From Parasponia andersonii (taxonomy: Eukaryota; Streptophyta; Magnoliopsida; Rosales; Cannabaceae): a stretch of 64,000 nucleotides of DNA. Each line of letters starts with the position of its first letter. The first letter of the stretch is position 1. The stretch lies in the NCBI GenBank assembly GCA_002914805.1, contig JXTB01000030.1, forward strand, positions 1,437,782 to 1,501,781, read 5' to 3'. The translations under genes and the position numbers were made by a program. Positions 10,196 through 21,170 of this stretch are shown piece by piece. The notes under the pieces were generated by a model, which saw only the letters and a list, made by a program, of their open reading frames with translations, ran no database searches and had not been told where the DNA came from.

Positions 10196-13100
10196 AAGGT
10201 TGTGAAAAGTTATTAGGGCCCCTTGGAATTTATAATTATAATAATATTCTGGAATTTTAGTAATTTGTTGGCTTAGATTGTGATTTTGGTAGGAGACGGT
10301 GCCGCCTTGACTTTAACCACCACATATAATGGAACGTGAACGACAAATTGGAGCTGACACTCACAGTACAGTAACATATATATTATAAGGTTTGCAAAAA
10401 ACGTACGTACATATAAGAATATCTACTAAATCTACCCATTTATAAATATTAAAAGCATAATATATTATGAAAGAGGAGATGAACGCCCAATTGGTATTGG
10501 TATCATTTTGATTTTTATTTTATTCTTAAATCAATGTGACACGTATAAGCTTTGACTAATTAGTCGATTTATCATTTATATGTAGTAGTTGTACTGAAGA
10601 TTTGGAATCGAATATCACCTTTGGTCGGAATAAGATTTATGAAAGAGAGAGATTGAAATGTTCGTAAGGTTACTCTAGAAACTTGGTAAAAAAATATTTG
10701 TAATTAATCAAGTGAAATATATTAATACCAATACGTGATTGGAATAATTGATGGAGTCCTTTCTCTATAGAGTACCATGCATATATATATATATGGTGAT
10801 CAAGAGTCAAGCTTTTTCGAGCCAATTAAAGGAAAAAAGAATTTATAGGAGGGAAGTCTTTTTCAATATAAAAGCTGGAGGACCATGTTTTATATTTACT
10901 AATCAATTAAAAAAATTAAAAGGACGAGCGAAAAAGAATTTAAAATTAATTAGGTTTCTAGAAATTAATATATTACCTGGTAGATTTATGATTTATCCAA
11001 ATATTGCAGAGCCACAATATTAGGAGAGATGATCAAACTTCACATGACAATGTATGATAAGGACTTTTCTATTAAAAATTAAAAAAAAAATAATAATGCG
11101 CTTTAACGAAACATCTAAACCTAATTAGAAGTATACAGAGATACAATCAACCTAATTATCAGGGCTGGGAGAATATCAATAACTCATTGGAAACCATAGA
11201 TAACAAGATCTTATTCTTTTTTATTTCGTTTTTACAATAATTAATGACAATGGACGCTGTCATGTGCTCCTTTATTATGATTGTTCTCCATTTTATTGAA
11301 AAAAAAAAAAAGAAATCGTTATAAATTAATATTAGAAGTCATGGTCATGGAGTGGTCAATTTAATCAACTTGAAATTTTATTGGACAAAATTAATTAATC
11401 GAGATGCGCGCGCGTGCAACTACGAGTCTTCTGTAATTTGATAAACTCTTTCTCTTCTATTAATTTTTGCAAGTCCGGAACTATTTCGACCTCGAATATC
11501 CTTTTCTAAAACAACATATTCCTACAATATTGTTGGTCCAGATCAGAAAATGGTAAGGGAAAAAACAATCCTGTTTGTTGCGTGAATCGCAAATACAAAT
11601 TAAATACTTCCCCTACAAAACATACATATCAAATATGCCTTTTTAATTAATTTGTCCAGTTTTTCAAGTTTAACTTGTTATATTAATTAAAGTTATAAGA
11701 AAATAACTCGAGTCAAATTTTCTAGAATAAATTAATTTGTGGAAGAGAGAGACAAATATTGAGGCGGCTGGAAATTAATGCTTATCCATTTTCAACCTTT
11801 GTCCAAAAGTCTCAATCTAGAAATATACATTATAGTATGAAATTTTTTAATTCGTATCGATACCTCTACTTATAAAACAAATGCCATCATTTTAAATGAA
11901 TTAAATGAATTCGTTCCAAGGCACTTAATTATAACTATTGATTACATCTAATTATCAATATTAATTAGATTTAATTAATATTAATTTTTTTATCGATAAG
12001 AATAAGAAAAATTTCTATGATTTCATGTCATGTATATAACCTTTAACTCATCGACTTAAGTATTTAAAAAAAAAAAAAACTCAACGACTTAAAAATTTCA
12101 AGCAACTGATGATCATCACCAGATAGAACAAATATTTATAACGTGACAGTAATACAGTATTATATTGGTCTTTTCTAATTTGATCAGCTACGAATAGCTT
12201 TGTTCTAATATTATGTTCGTAGCAGATACAATATTTTGTACAAATAAATTAGACTTCTGGAATTGGACCTAATTTGACTTGAACTCAGTTTACTTATCTA
12301 ATATTTAAATATTCTTAACTTACTTGTATATACCAATTTGTAATTAATTAATGTAGTGTAACCCGTAAGGTTTAACTTGATGGATACTAATTATATATCA
12401 ACTTTCATGTTGAGATCCTAAATTTATATTTCTTCATCGCATTTAATTAAGGGAATATTTTTCAATAAAAAAATTTGTGTTTAATCAATTCCGATTGAAA
12501 ACCATGTATATTTGAAAATATCATAACATAAGAAGTCTGGTTTTTTTTTTTTTTTCATGATTATGTTTAACCTACTATTCGAATTTGATTCGCAATGTTT
12601 TTTGATTTCAAAGAAAAAAATACAAGAAAAGACAAAAGCACCTTTAATGAGCAATAAATAATAACATATTATTAATTTTAATGCTGAACAAATTATAAAT
12701 CATTTTCAAAATTAAGACTTTCATTTAACAAAAATTCAAAATTTCAAAAATCTCCAACTCCGGTACTATATTTGACCGTATTGAAAATGACAAAATGAAA
12801 GAGAAATAACTGAGAAAGACGAGTTATCATGTCTGACTATGGTTAAAATTTTTTGACCATCGATAGGAAATTTTTCGATTAGTAATAAAAAAGTTTCACC
12901 TAGTCGAAGCGATCGAGATCAGTTTAGCCATTGAATAAAGGTATGGTTGAGATTGGGATCAAAATTGGAGATGGTGGCGGCGGTGAAATAATTTAGGGTT
13001 TATTGTGGAAGAAAGTATTTTAAAGTTTGTTAAGGAATGAGATTAGAAGTATGATATAACAATAGCATCGGTTGGTTTCGATAGTTTCAATAATATTCTA

Positions 13101-13486
13101 GACTCCATAGGTGTACATATCTCCATAAATAATCCCTTATCAACATGAAAACAACATCATCCTAATATCAAATATAAGATTTAAAAGTTTAAACTTGAAA
13201 GGTCCAAATTAAATTTAGAAAAAGGGCATATCAAATGTTTAGGATTTTTTTTTTTAATTCCCAAAATTTTTGAAAATTTTAATGATATTTTAATGTGGTT
13301 TAAGACAATTTCTATTTGTTTGTCTTTTTTCCTTTTTCAATTTTATTAGCATATTCTGAAATTTAATTCTAAAATTTGCTTTCATATTCCACATTGTTTT
13401 GACATTGATAATAATGAATTAGTATTGTTCATGATATATTTTTCATTTCATCCTTTTTTAGATGATATCAAAGGGTCAGTTGATCA
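10196..13486. other. AT-rich noncoding DNA
   Basis: No gene can be supported. The longest frame (10748-11023, plus, 91 aa) matches no family I know and has the Lys/Ile-rich make-up of translated AT-rich DNA. Homopolymer runs occur at 11300 and 12540. A GGCGGCGG-containing patch near 12975 stands out but has no frame. Confidence 0.5.
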
Positions 13487-13497
13487 CAGTTTAATAA

Positions 13498-13645
13498 ATA
13501 TTTTTTTTTTCAAAAAAAATGAGGTTTAATTAATGACCTTTACTTACTACAAATAAAAAAAATAACTCACGCATCCTGGAAGTTGAACTTCTGACCTAAT
13601 ATCCAATTCCCACAATATCCCATCCACTGAGTTAACCCCATTGGG
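13498..13645 (-). mobile_element. tRNA-derived SINE with 11-bp target duplication
   Basis: On the minus strand the head reads GGGGTTAACTCAGTGG (A-box-like), followed about 45 bp later by AGTTCAACTTCC (B-box-like), then a body and an A-rich end. The insertion is flanked by CAGTTTAATAA at 13487-13497 and 13646-13656, a perfect 11-bp direct repeat. Pol III boxes plus target duplication support a SINE of about 148 bp. Confidence 0.7.
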
Positions 13646-13656
13646 CAGTTTAATAA

Positions 13657-14277
13657 GTATGTTATCTCGTGACACTTATGAGAAAAAGAAAAAAGTAATT
13701 ACAAAAATTTTCACTATGTATAATGGGAGAATTTTAGGTTTTTTATGTTATAAGAAAAATTTTTAATCCAAAGAATATCACTATAGTATAGATATAATAA
13801 AAATGAGGGAGCTTCGTCGGATTGGTTCAATGGATGAGATGTGATTTACGTGAGTTATTTTTATTTCTGTTTAATAAATAGATGTCAAATTAGGATATAT
13901 AAGTAGTATTATGGTACTTTATTTTCCAAATTTTGTTATTAACTAGCCAGAATTTAAATTTAATTAACCGATATATGACAAAATTAAATTTTAAATTGCT
14001 ATAAAAAATAACGTTAGCTTAATTTTCTTTTTTCAAGAAATCTTTTGCTTGACTAGAAGATGAGAAGTAATTAACATAGCTCATCACGTACGAAGCCAAA
14101 CACTTGTTTTGTACATACACGATCGATTAATGCGACACAATAGATATGGGAACGGGAACTGGTAATTATAGGCCATTCGCACATTATAGGTGTCCCATGT
14201 ATATATAGGTGTCCCATGTATATGTATGCATGTATCTTAAGGTTTTTTTCCTTTTGGAGAATATATATATATATATA
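13657..14277. other. Noncoding spacer with a short tandem repeat
   Basis: No gene seen. Near 14186-14225 a ~20-bp unit with GGTGTCCCATGTATAT occurs twice. A TA run (about 14261-14286) leads up to the next MITE. Confidence 0.4.
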
Positions 14278-14286
14278 TATATATAT

Positions 14287-14589
14287 GGGCACTAATTTAA
14301 TAGGTATTTTTTTTTTTTACCTATGCATAGATATCAATTTGATCAATGAAAATTTAACATGTATATTTTTTTATTGTAAAAAATAAGAGATAAAAAGGGC
14401 ATTAATGATGTACATCTTTTCATGCATTTTATTATAGCCATTGGTGATTCAATGACTAAAAAAAAAAATACCGTCCCACAGAACAAAAAAAAATACCTAT
14501 TAGATTGGCAACCTATATAGATATAATCCAATGACTAAAAAAAAAATACCGTCCCATAGAAAAAAAAAATACCTATTAGATTGGCAACC
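14287..14589. mobile_element. Small MITE family M2, copy A (with internal end duplication)
   Basis: It starts GGGCACTAATTTAATAGG and ends with the inverted equivalent (CCTATTAGATTGGCAACC). The right end occurs twice (about 14450-14513 and 14528-14589), so the last ~70 bp are tandemly duplicated. TATATATAT flanks both sides (14278-14286 and 14590-14598), compatible with a 9-bp target duplication but uninformative inside a TA run. Copy B at 14907-15108 gives the clean case. Confidence 0.6.
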
Positions 14590-14659
14590 TATATATATAT
14601 ATCTATATATTTTCTTTTTGGCTTTACAGATAAAATATATGGTTTATACGTGTCTCATT

Positions 14660-14770
14660 ATTTTTTTCATACTCGGTCAAATTGGTGGAGAGGGGGAGGA
14701 GGGTAGGATCAAACCCCACACCTCTTGTTCGAGAGAGAGCGAGCTTTTGCCACAAGAGCAATAGCTCGTG
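14660..14770 (-). mobile_element. SINE-like tRNA-derived fragment
   Basis: On the minus strand GAGCTATTGCTCTTGTGGCA (A-box-like) is followed by GTGGGGTTTGATCCTACC (B-box-like), then a C-rich body ending in an A-rich stretch at the left. No convincing target duplication was found. It could also be a piece of another repeat with a tRNA-like segment. Confidence 0.45.
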
Positions 14771-14906
14771 GGTGTGTATCATTTTTTGCTTATCGTTTTC
14801 TTTTTTTATTTATTTAATATTTATATATTCTCTCCAGTATTACGTGAGAGACGTATATCTTTCTACTCTATAGATCATCTTTAATTTCTTTTGCATATTT
14901 ATGTTT

Positions 14907-15108
14907 GGACACTAATTTAGTAGTTTTTTTTACCTATATATATATATATATTATTTTGATCAATAAAAATTTATTATAATATTTTTTATAATAAAAAGTA
15001 AAAAAAAAAAATAATATTAATGATTTACGTATTCTGATACATTTCATTATAACTGTTGGATCACTCTTAGATTATAATCCAAGAAAAATACTTATTGGAT
15101 TAGCAACC
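14907..15108. mobile_element. Small MITE family M2, copy B, 9-bp target duplication
   Basis: 202 bp, starts GGACACTAATTTAGTAG and ends with the inverted form CCAATAAGTATT on the other strand (GGTTGCTAATCCAATAAG). It is flanked by TTTATGTTT at 14898-14906 and 15109-15117, a perfect 9-bp repeat. Nine bases is the target size of Mutator-type elements, so this is probably a MULE-derived MITE. It carries no coding sequence. Confidence 0.65.
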
Positions 15109-15113
15109 TTTAT

Positions 15114-15117
<4 letters not shown>

Positions 15118-15162
<45 letters not shown>
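15118..15162. repeat. TA microsatellite
   Basis: About 22 uninterrupted TA units directly follow the right target duplication of MITE copy B. Confidence 0.9.
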
Positions 15163-15163
<1 letters not shown>

Positions 15164-15891
15164 TTTATAATATTTGATCAGTCTCTTTCTCTAATTCTCT
15201 GCACTACTAGTGTTGATCAATACTGCAATAAAACGGCTTAAAAAAAAACACATAAACTTAAATAACGGATGAGCATATTATATGTCAAGTAAACTCTCTA
15301 AATGGACCTCTTTGTAACTTTATCCCCAGTCCCTTCAAAATAGTGATGGTCAGTTAACAATGTACTGCTGAAACATTAATGGGATTGTTGGAATTTCAAA
15401 CCAACATTAATAAGTTCCTTTGATATCAAATGAAAAATGTAACAATCTAGAGAGGCAAAAACTTAAGTTAAAAAATGATCACAACTTGAGGTATTGTATA
15501 TGGTAGTTTACAACAAAAATGAAGTCTACCTTTTTGTCATTTAATTTATACACATGTTACCATTCTCAGAATGAAAGTGATCATAATCATGAATGCTTTT
15601 TGTTTCTTGGACTGGAAACCTTTTCCGGACCAAGATCATAATCATATGTTTTGAAAAACAATAATAGATCGCAAAAGTCCATTTTTCTTGTGTCTTCTTG
15701 ACCAAAAACAAAAATTGTAGCCTTTGCCTAATCTGTCCCACACCGACCACACCTCCAGCTTGATTGTGTCTTTTATCAATCATAAATATTAAAGTGGCCG
15801 GCATAATCTTCACCCGTGAGAAACATGTACATTTTTCTTTGCTTCCTTTCTCGTCTTTCTTTTTGCTATGAAAACAAAAAAATAGCAAGCA
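15163..15891. other. Noncoding spacer
   Basis: Nothing supportable. A 115-residue minus frame (15541-15888) has no family I recognise and ends at the LTR boundary, so I treat it as chance. Confidence 0.4.
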
Positions 15892-16199
15892 TGCCTGAGT
15901 TTATAGTGGTTCTCTCTCTTAATGTGAGAGCTGTGTCTACTTTCAGCCGCTACAGCTTTTCACTATAATTATGAAGAAAGATTGCAAGAAGCGTCACACC
16001 TCTCTTATACTCTCTTATACTCTACGAATTCTCTCTGATCTTACTTTTTCAAACTTGGCACCTTGATAAACTTTATATAGATGAAACAAAATTAAGGTAA
16101 CCGAAATATATGTGTAGAATTCCAGAAAACCTTAACCCTAATACCTATTTTTATTTTGTACGGTATTTGTTGGCATAATTATGCTCCACATATCTAACA
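15892..16199 (-). repeat. 3' LTR of a truncated copia element
   Basis: The right end reads ...ATATCTAACA on the plus strand, i.e. TGTTAGATAT at the LTR start on the minus strand. It is preceded there by the purine-rich GTTTGAGAT, a polypurine tract. A TATA-like box (CTATATAAAG, minus) is at about 16070-16080. The left boundary at TGCCTGAG is a guess; the length would be 308 bp. The copia RNase H end at 16240-16520 is in the right place and strand to belong to it. Confidence 0.55.
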
Positions 16200-16239
16200 A
16201 TCTCAAACTAATCTATTATCAATGTCTTCCTACATCAGC

Positions 16240-16520
16240 AACAACGCCTCAATCCTCAAAAGAGAAGTCCACTGAAGTTGTTGCACACAACTCTAGTTTC
16301 TCAAGCGTCGCAGTCTTCGTCAACATGTCAGTCATATTCTGGCTCCATTGGATCTTCTGAAGTGCTAGCACTTTATCTTCTAACAGCAATCTAATTAAGT
16401 GATATTAAACTTGTATATAATTTATCCTAATATGATAAACCTAATATGATAAACGGGATTTTTTGCTAAGTGAATAGTACTCTGATGTGTCGTAAGGAAC
16501 CAAATTAATTTTTTTTCCCA
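16240..16520 (-). pseudogene. copia RNase H C-terminus, fragment
   Basis: Minus-strand text LHLAK-like (YYSLSKKSR), then HFIRLLLEDKVLALQKI and SQNMTDMLTKTATLEKLEL matches the end of Ty1/copia pol, where ENPADMLTKxLxxxKF is usual. Stops and frameshifts are present. The rest of pol is absent, cut off near 16550 by unrelated sequence. It lies just upstream of its 3' LTR. Confidence 0.65.
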
Positions 16521-16559
16521 TCTCTATTTGACAAAGCTTAAGAAATCCTAATATTACCT

Positions 16560-17700
16560 ACTATAGTAACAATAGGGTTGATGGCACGAGGAATTGATCT
16601 AATTAAGTTACTGTTAATCCTAAAGTTAAGAGAAAGATTCTAAACAGAAACTAAAATTAACAAAACTAGAAAATAAATTAAATTCATGCAAATAAAATAA
16701 ATAGATTAAGATTCATTCATCACCATTAAACTATTATATTAATTTAATTATCTAATTTCATATTCAATTATCAACTAAGACTACCAACCATAGACAAACT
16801 GCAAACTTTCTTTAATTTCTATGTTAGATAGATGAACGCGATATCTAACCTCTTCCAATTAAATAGCCTATGCAAATACTATAGAATTAATTAATAAAAG
16901 CATTACTATAGAAAAAGACATTAGATTGATCAAGACAATTATCACACAAATGCAGATTCTTGACCTAGGTTATGTTCTCTACTATAGCCAGTACATCGAA
17001 TGATTATATCAACTATAACTTTACTACTTATGGTATAGATACAATAAATACTAATATCTAGTCCTCGCAATATATTTTATCACCTATCATCGGAGTGGCC
17101 ATCCCAACTACTTATAAAAGAGGATAAACAACCTCAAAATAAATAATTGATATGTAGATATAGAATTTGTAAAACTAAATAACAAGCATGTTTAGGATTT
17201 TGAAATCACCCGTAACCTAACCTAGGGCTTAATCTAGCACGTGTATAAGAATAAATACAATTAACATCATGATAGAATATTAAAACAAAAAAAAAATTAA
17301 ACAGGAAAAGAAAAAGAAGAAGGAAGAAGAATGCTACAGTAGCTCCAAAGCTCTCTTTCTCCTCCTCCTCCTCTCTCTCTCTCTCTCTTCTCTATGTTTT
17401 TAGTGTATTTTTGTATCTCCTAGAAATGTATGATCTCCTCCAATCTAATGTAGAAGACTCTCTTTATAGAGAAATATGCCTGGAAGGTGAGTGATCAAGT
17501 CCTACAAAAATAAAGAGTTCTAAATCATCAAAATACTTAAAGTCGGTGACTGGACAACACTCTAACACTATGGCACTCAGGCTCCAATGCCGCGATGTGC
17601 ATACCATGATTTGTTTTTTGTTTTTTTTTGGCAGAATTTAATCGTCATGGCGTGCACAAAGCAAGCTGAACCCTTGTTTTGCGACAGTCTTTCAACTTTC
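16560..17700 (-). mobile_element. Noncoding LTR-retroelement-like block
   Basis: No frame of note. The sequence has the feel of the noncoding LTR or leader of a large-derivative retroelement: short AT-rich phrases, a CT-rich microsatellite (about 17362-17395), a TATA-like box in the 17460-17480 area, and TGGCACTCAG/AATGCCGCGATG words near 17570 that resemble the TGGTGCCA-rich part of 62170-63480. I cannot place both ends, so the call is tentative. Confidence 0.3.
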
Positions 17701-17716
17701 AACAATTTGTGTCATT

Positions 17717-18135
17717 TTCGCATGTTTCAACTCCTTTTCATCTTTTTCATTAATATCAAATAAACCTTCTATTTATGTTTTTCTATAAAATCTTATCAGA
17801 TTCACATATATTGTCAAAATTGGGATAAAATTGTTGCAGAAATGTCTTTATTCTTTAAAATAATCTATTTGTATCCATATAATCAATGAGAAGGCTACCA
17901 TAGAGACCCAAAAATAATATATAATCTCTTAAGAATCCAATAATAACGACTTTAAAACATACAAAATATTTTATTTTTTGAATTTTGTTATCTTATTTCA
18001 AAAGTTAAAAGTTTTGCTTTGAACAATTTTAACTCCAATTTTTGCAATATAAATGGATTCCATGAGATTTGACAGAAAAATATAAATAAAAGGTTTTATT
18101 TATTTGATATTAGTGAAAGTGCATGAGTTATTTTG
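17717..18135. repeat. Imperfect foldback element
   Basis: Left arm about 17717-17838 and right arm about 18012-18135 are reverse complements over ~120 bp with several mismatches; both contain an AATATCAAATAAA phrase and its complement. The loop is about 175 bp and noncoding. It resembles a foldback MITE; the superfamily is not assignable because no target duplication is clear. Confidence 0.6.
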
Positions 18136-18141
18136 ATAAAA

Positions 18142-18615
18142 GGTCAAACATCGTATGTTTTTTTAATATTATCTGGATATATTACATAAGTAATTAAGCT
18201 AGGTATTGATATAAATATAAATATATATATTTATATATTTATACATATATACAGTAAAAATAATTAAGTATTACGATATAGCAAAACTCTATAAATTAAT
18301 ACTCTTAGGATTAGGAGAAATTATTATTTTATAGATATTATTTATTTATCAATAAATGAAAATTCATTTTTTGCCTCCTATTTTCTTCTCTTACGTATCT
18401 TAGTACTTTTTATTTTTCTCTCTTACATAACTTTCTAACTCCCTTTAATCCCCCTTCCCTCCCATTTTCATCACCTATTCTCTTTTTTCTTTTCTTCATC
18501 CACTCTTACGCCTACTTTCCAATTGTCCTTTATTCTTGGTCTTTATCCCTTCCCACTAAAAACGTCAATTTGGCCTGGCCCACAATAGAATGGCTAAGGA
18601 TAGAGCCGAATTGGG

Positions 18616-18656
<41 letters not shown>

Positions 18657-19202
18657 AGGTCTGTCAATCTAGCTCGCAAGAGCTAGCCTGCAAAAAATAA
18701 TTTTTTTTAACAAAGTTTTTAAATAAATTTAAATACAAATTTTTTTTTTCAATACTTATAAATATACATTCTCTCACTTTTTTTTCTCATACTTTCAAAT
18801 TTTAATCTAATTCTAAGTAATTTCCTTAAAGTTTTTGTTTTAAACTTTTTTTATCAATTATTTAACTTATATACTATTAGCTTATTTAATTATTTTTAAA
18901 TTTTTATCAATAAGAAAAAATGTGACATATTATTTATTTTTTTATAAATTTTATTTTTAAATTTTTAACTAATTATACAAATAATAATTTTATTTTTTTT
19001 AATTTTTTTAATTTTTTAAAATTGGACCAAAAACGGGCCAATATAGGCCCAACCCGGCCAACTTATGGCCTGCTTGGGAGCATTTTGCCTAGTCTCTGCC
19101 CTTTTGTCCCATTTAAAATTTGGGATAGGGTGGCCCGATCCAACCCATTTCTGTCCATTTTGATACCTTTACTTCCCACCTTATCATGTGTACCTTGCTC
19201 AT
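18142..19202. other. AT-rich spacer with TA run and GGCC-word patches
   Basis: No gene seen. A TA microsatellite runs about 18618-18653. On each side are patches rich in GGCCC, GGGCC and GTCAAT words (18560-18620 and 19022-19170), the sort of sequence found near ends of hAT-type plant MITEs, but I could not define termini or a target duplication. Confidence 0.35.
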
Positions 19203-19378
19203 TTTTTTTGGTTAAAAAACCAGGAGGATGAGATCCAAGTGGTGGGTCACCTTTTAGACCAACTCTCATTCAATTGGACTCCCAAGAGCAACATTAGGGT
19301 ATGAACCCTTAACCTTACCCTTTCTAAGTGAGAAAAGACCTTAAAGTAAAACGCCTTGTTATTTTAACCACCTTTCTG
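19203..19378 (-). mobile_element. tRNA-derived SINE
   Basis: On the minus strand GTGGTTAAAATAACAAGGCG (A-box-like) precedes AAGGGTTCATACCC (B-box-like) by about 45 bp, then a body and an oligo-A end (TTTTTTTT on plus at 19203-19210). Ends are approximate and no target duplication was resolved. Confidence 0.5.
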
Positions 19379-19465
19379 GGAGTCTCCTCCCTTTCGATTT
19401 TGTTTTCACTCACTATATCCGTTTCAATCTCTACAACTCTCTCACTCACTACCTTTCATATTTCT

Positions 19466-21064
19466 TGTTAGGTCCAAAAGTTTGGCATTCTAAATGGCAA
19501 TGTTTTGAGAACTTAAGTAGATAAAAATGAAGAAGAAGTTATTGCAATATGTTTGAAGTTGTTCTAACAAGTCTGAAGTTATTACAACAAGTATTGGTTT
19601 CACAACAACTGAAACTTGCGTTTTTCTTTATATGGAAACATTTTAGAATATGCCCAAACATATTTTATTTCTATATTTGATGATTCTGGCGATGATATAG
19701 GTGAAATATAAATAAAATTTCGTGCATAGCTGGTTAGGATATTTTCTTTTCAATTTTTAATAAATTCCTTTTACATTTACCATATATATCATTGATTATT
19801 TCCTCATTCTTTTGTCTTTAATTGATGTCTGATTGTCTCTTATTATTCAATAAATTTGGACAGATTTCTAAAATGAATTCATAAGGATATTTATCCTTAA
19901 TTATTACTGGAAATTTGCTCATCAATTAATTATGTTTTCTTTAGTTAATTGACTTGAATTGATGAGTAGTTGTGTTCAGATTTTTATATCTATTGCAACA
20001 ACTCCAGATATTTAATGAAAGATTGGTTAATTTTCTTAAATCTTTGCTTTTGATTGAGATATGATTTTTTAGGTTGCTTATCAATTTTTGGCAGGTTAAA
20101 TGAAGATTTCCAACTTCCCAAAATACATCCAAAGTGAATCAAAGGAGTAAGCTCCAATTTGGACATTTTCTTAGTAATTATTGAGAAAGTTATTGCAATA
20201 ACTTTCTGGTTAATTACAATATTTATGGAAATATTTTGATTTTATTATTAACTCTTTTCTTATTTGATTCAGTCTATTCATACTACAATGAATGATCAAG
20301 GGGACTGAAATCACCTACAAAAGTTCTTCTACTCTAAGAAATTTTGCATGCACTTCAAAGAGAAAAAGACACTATAATAAAGCTTTTATTTGTGCCCAAA
20401 CTATGAGAAAAAAAGAGCTTTTGTAAAGGAGTTTTGGGAGTTTATTTTTCAGTGAGCCTTGAATATTCTTAGAGTGATTAGCTCTAAAAAATTCACTTGA
20501 GATTATAAAAGTCCCTCGGGAGAAGAGCAAGGTGTTTTTCTGAAGAAGATAGGTTATAGTGCATAGGAAGAAGTCCTAATGTATTGAACTAAAAGCATGT
20601 TGTAGCAGAGAAGATTGATCTAGTTATTGAAGGAAGCTCAAGAACTTGGAGTCAAGTAAGATAAGTAGAGCTCGCTGAACATATTGAGAGAAGAGTTAAA
20701 TACGGTGTATCAAGATATGAGGGAGTATTTTTTTTGTTTAAGTCATTGATGTTTGTACTTTAAAAATTTCTACTAATATTTTTCATTCTCTAGGCGTGGC
20801 CCCATGGAGTAGGTAATTAAAAAATAACTGAATTATATAAAAATCTCTAGTCTCATTTATTTTATTTTGATTTCATTATTATGATTGCTTTGCCAATAGT
20901 ACACATTTAATACTTTAGTATTACAAAAATAACAATATGATTAACTATTGCAACAGTAGCAGAAGTCATATAATTGTTCGAACAACAATGACAACTAGTT
21001 TTTAAATTAGTTTATTTCGAATAATAATTAAATAATTGGTATATTTGTAATCTTAAATCTTTCA
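19466..21064 (+). repeat. 5' LTR of the SIRE-type copia
   Basis: TGTTAGGTCC...TCTTTCA, 1599 bp, directly followed by the PBS. It contains a perfect 24-bp palindrome at 20184-20207 centred on TTGCAA, and several other TTGCAA-type words (19541, 19992, 20947). Confidence 0.9.
20184..20207. repeat. 24-bp perfect palindrome in 5' LTR
   Basis: Arm AGAAAGTTATTG and its exact complement CAATAACTTTCT. The counterpart in the 3' LTR (26181-26206) is also perfect but carries G and C in place of A and T at the symmetric positions next to TTGCAA. Confidence 0.95.
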
Positions 21065-21066
21065 AT

Positions 21067-21078
21067 TGGTATCAGAGC
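21067..21078 (+). other. Primer binding site, initiator tRNA-Met type
   Basis: TGGTATCAGAGC, two bases after the 5' LTR, the usual plant copia primer site. Confidence 0.9.
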
Positions 21079-21170
21079 AAAGTCACTAACATTTATTTAT
21101 TAAGATTTTGGGAAGTTTTTGATTCATTTTTGCAGGATTATCATTTTTGTCTAAAGGAGCTTCAATTTCA

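Noticed and set aside
10748-11023. 91-codon plus frame
   Set aside because: Lys/Ile/Phe-rich, no known motif, no promoter or splice context; chance in AT-rich DNA.
13795-13870. Another SINE-like head (GGTTCAATGGATGAG)
   Set aside because: Only one box-like word, no second box or target duplication.
14071-14292. 73-codon minus frame rich in YIYIYI
   Set aside because: Translation of the TA microsatellite.
15541-15888. 115-codon minus frame next to a copia LTR
   Set aside because: No copia domain or other family recognised; lies outside the element at its 3' flank.
18656-19173. Possible hAT-type MITE between GTCAAT-rich patches
   Set aside because: Ends are only vaguely similar and no 8-bp target duplication is visible.
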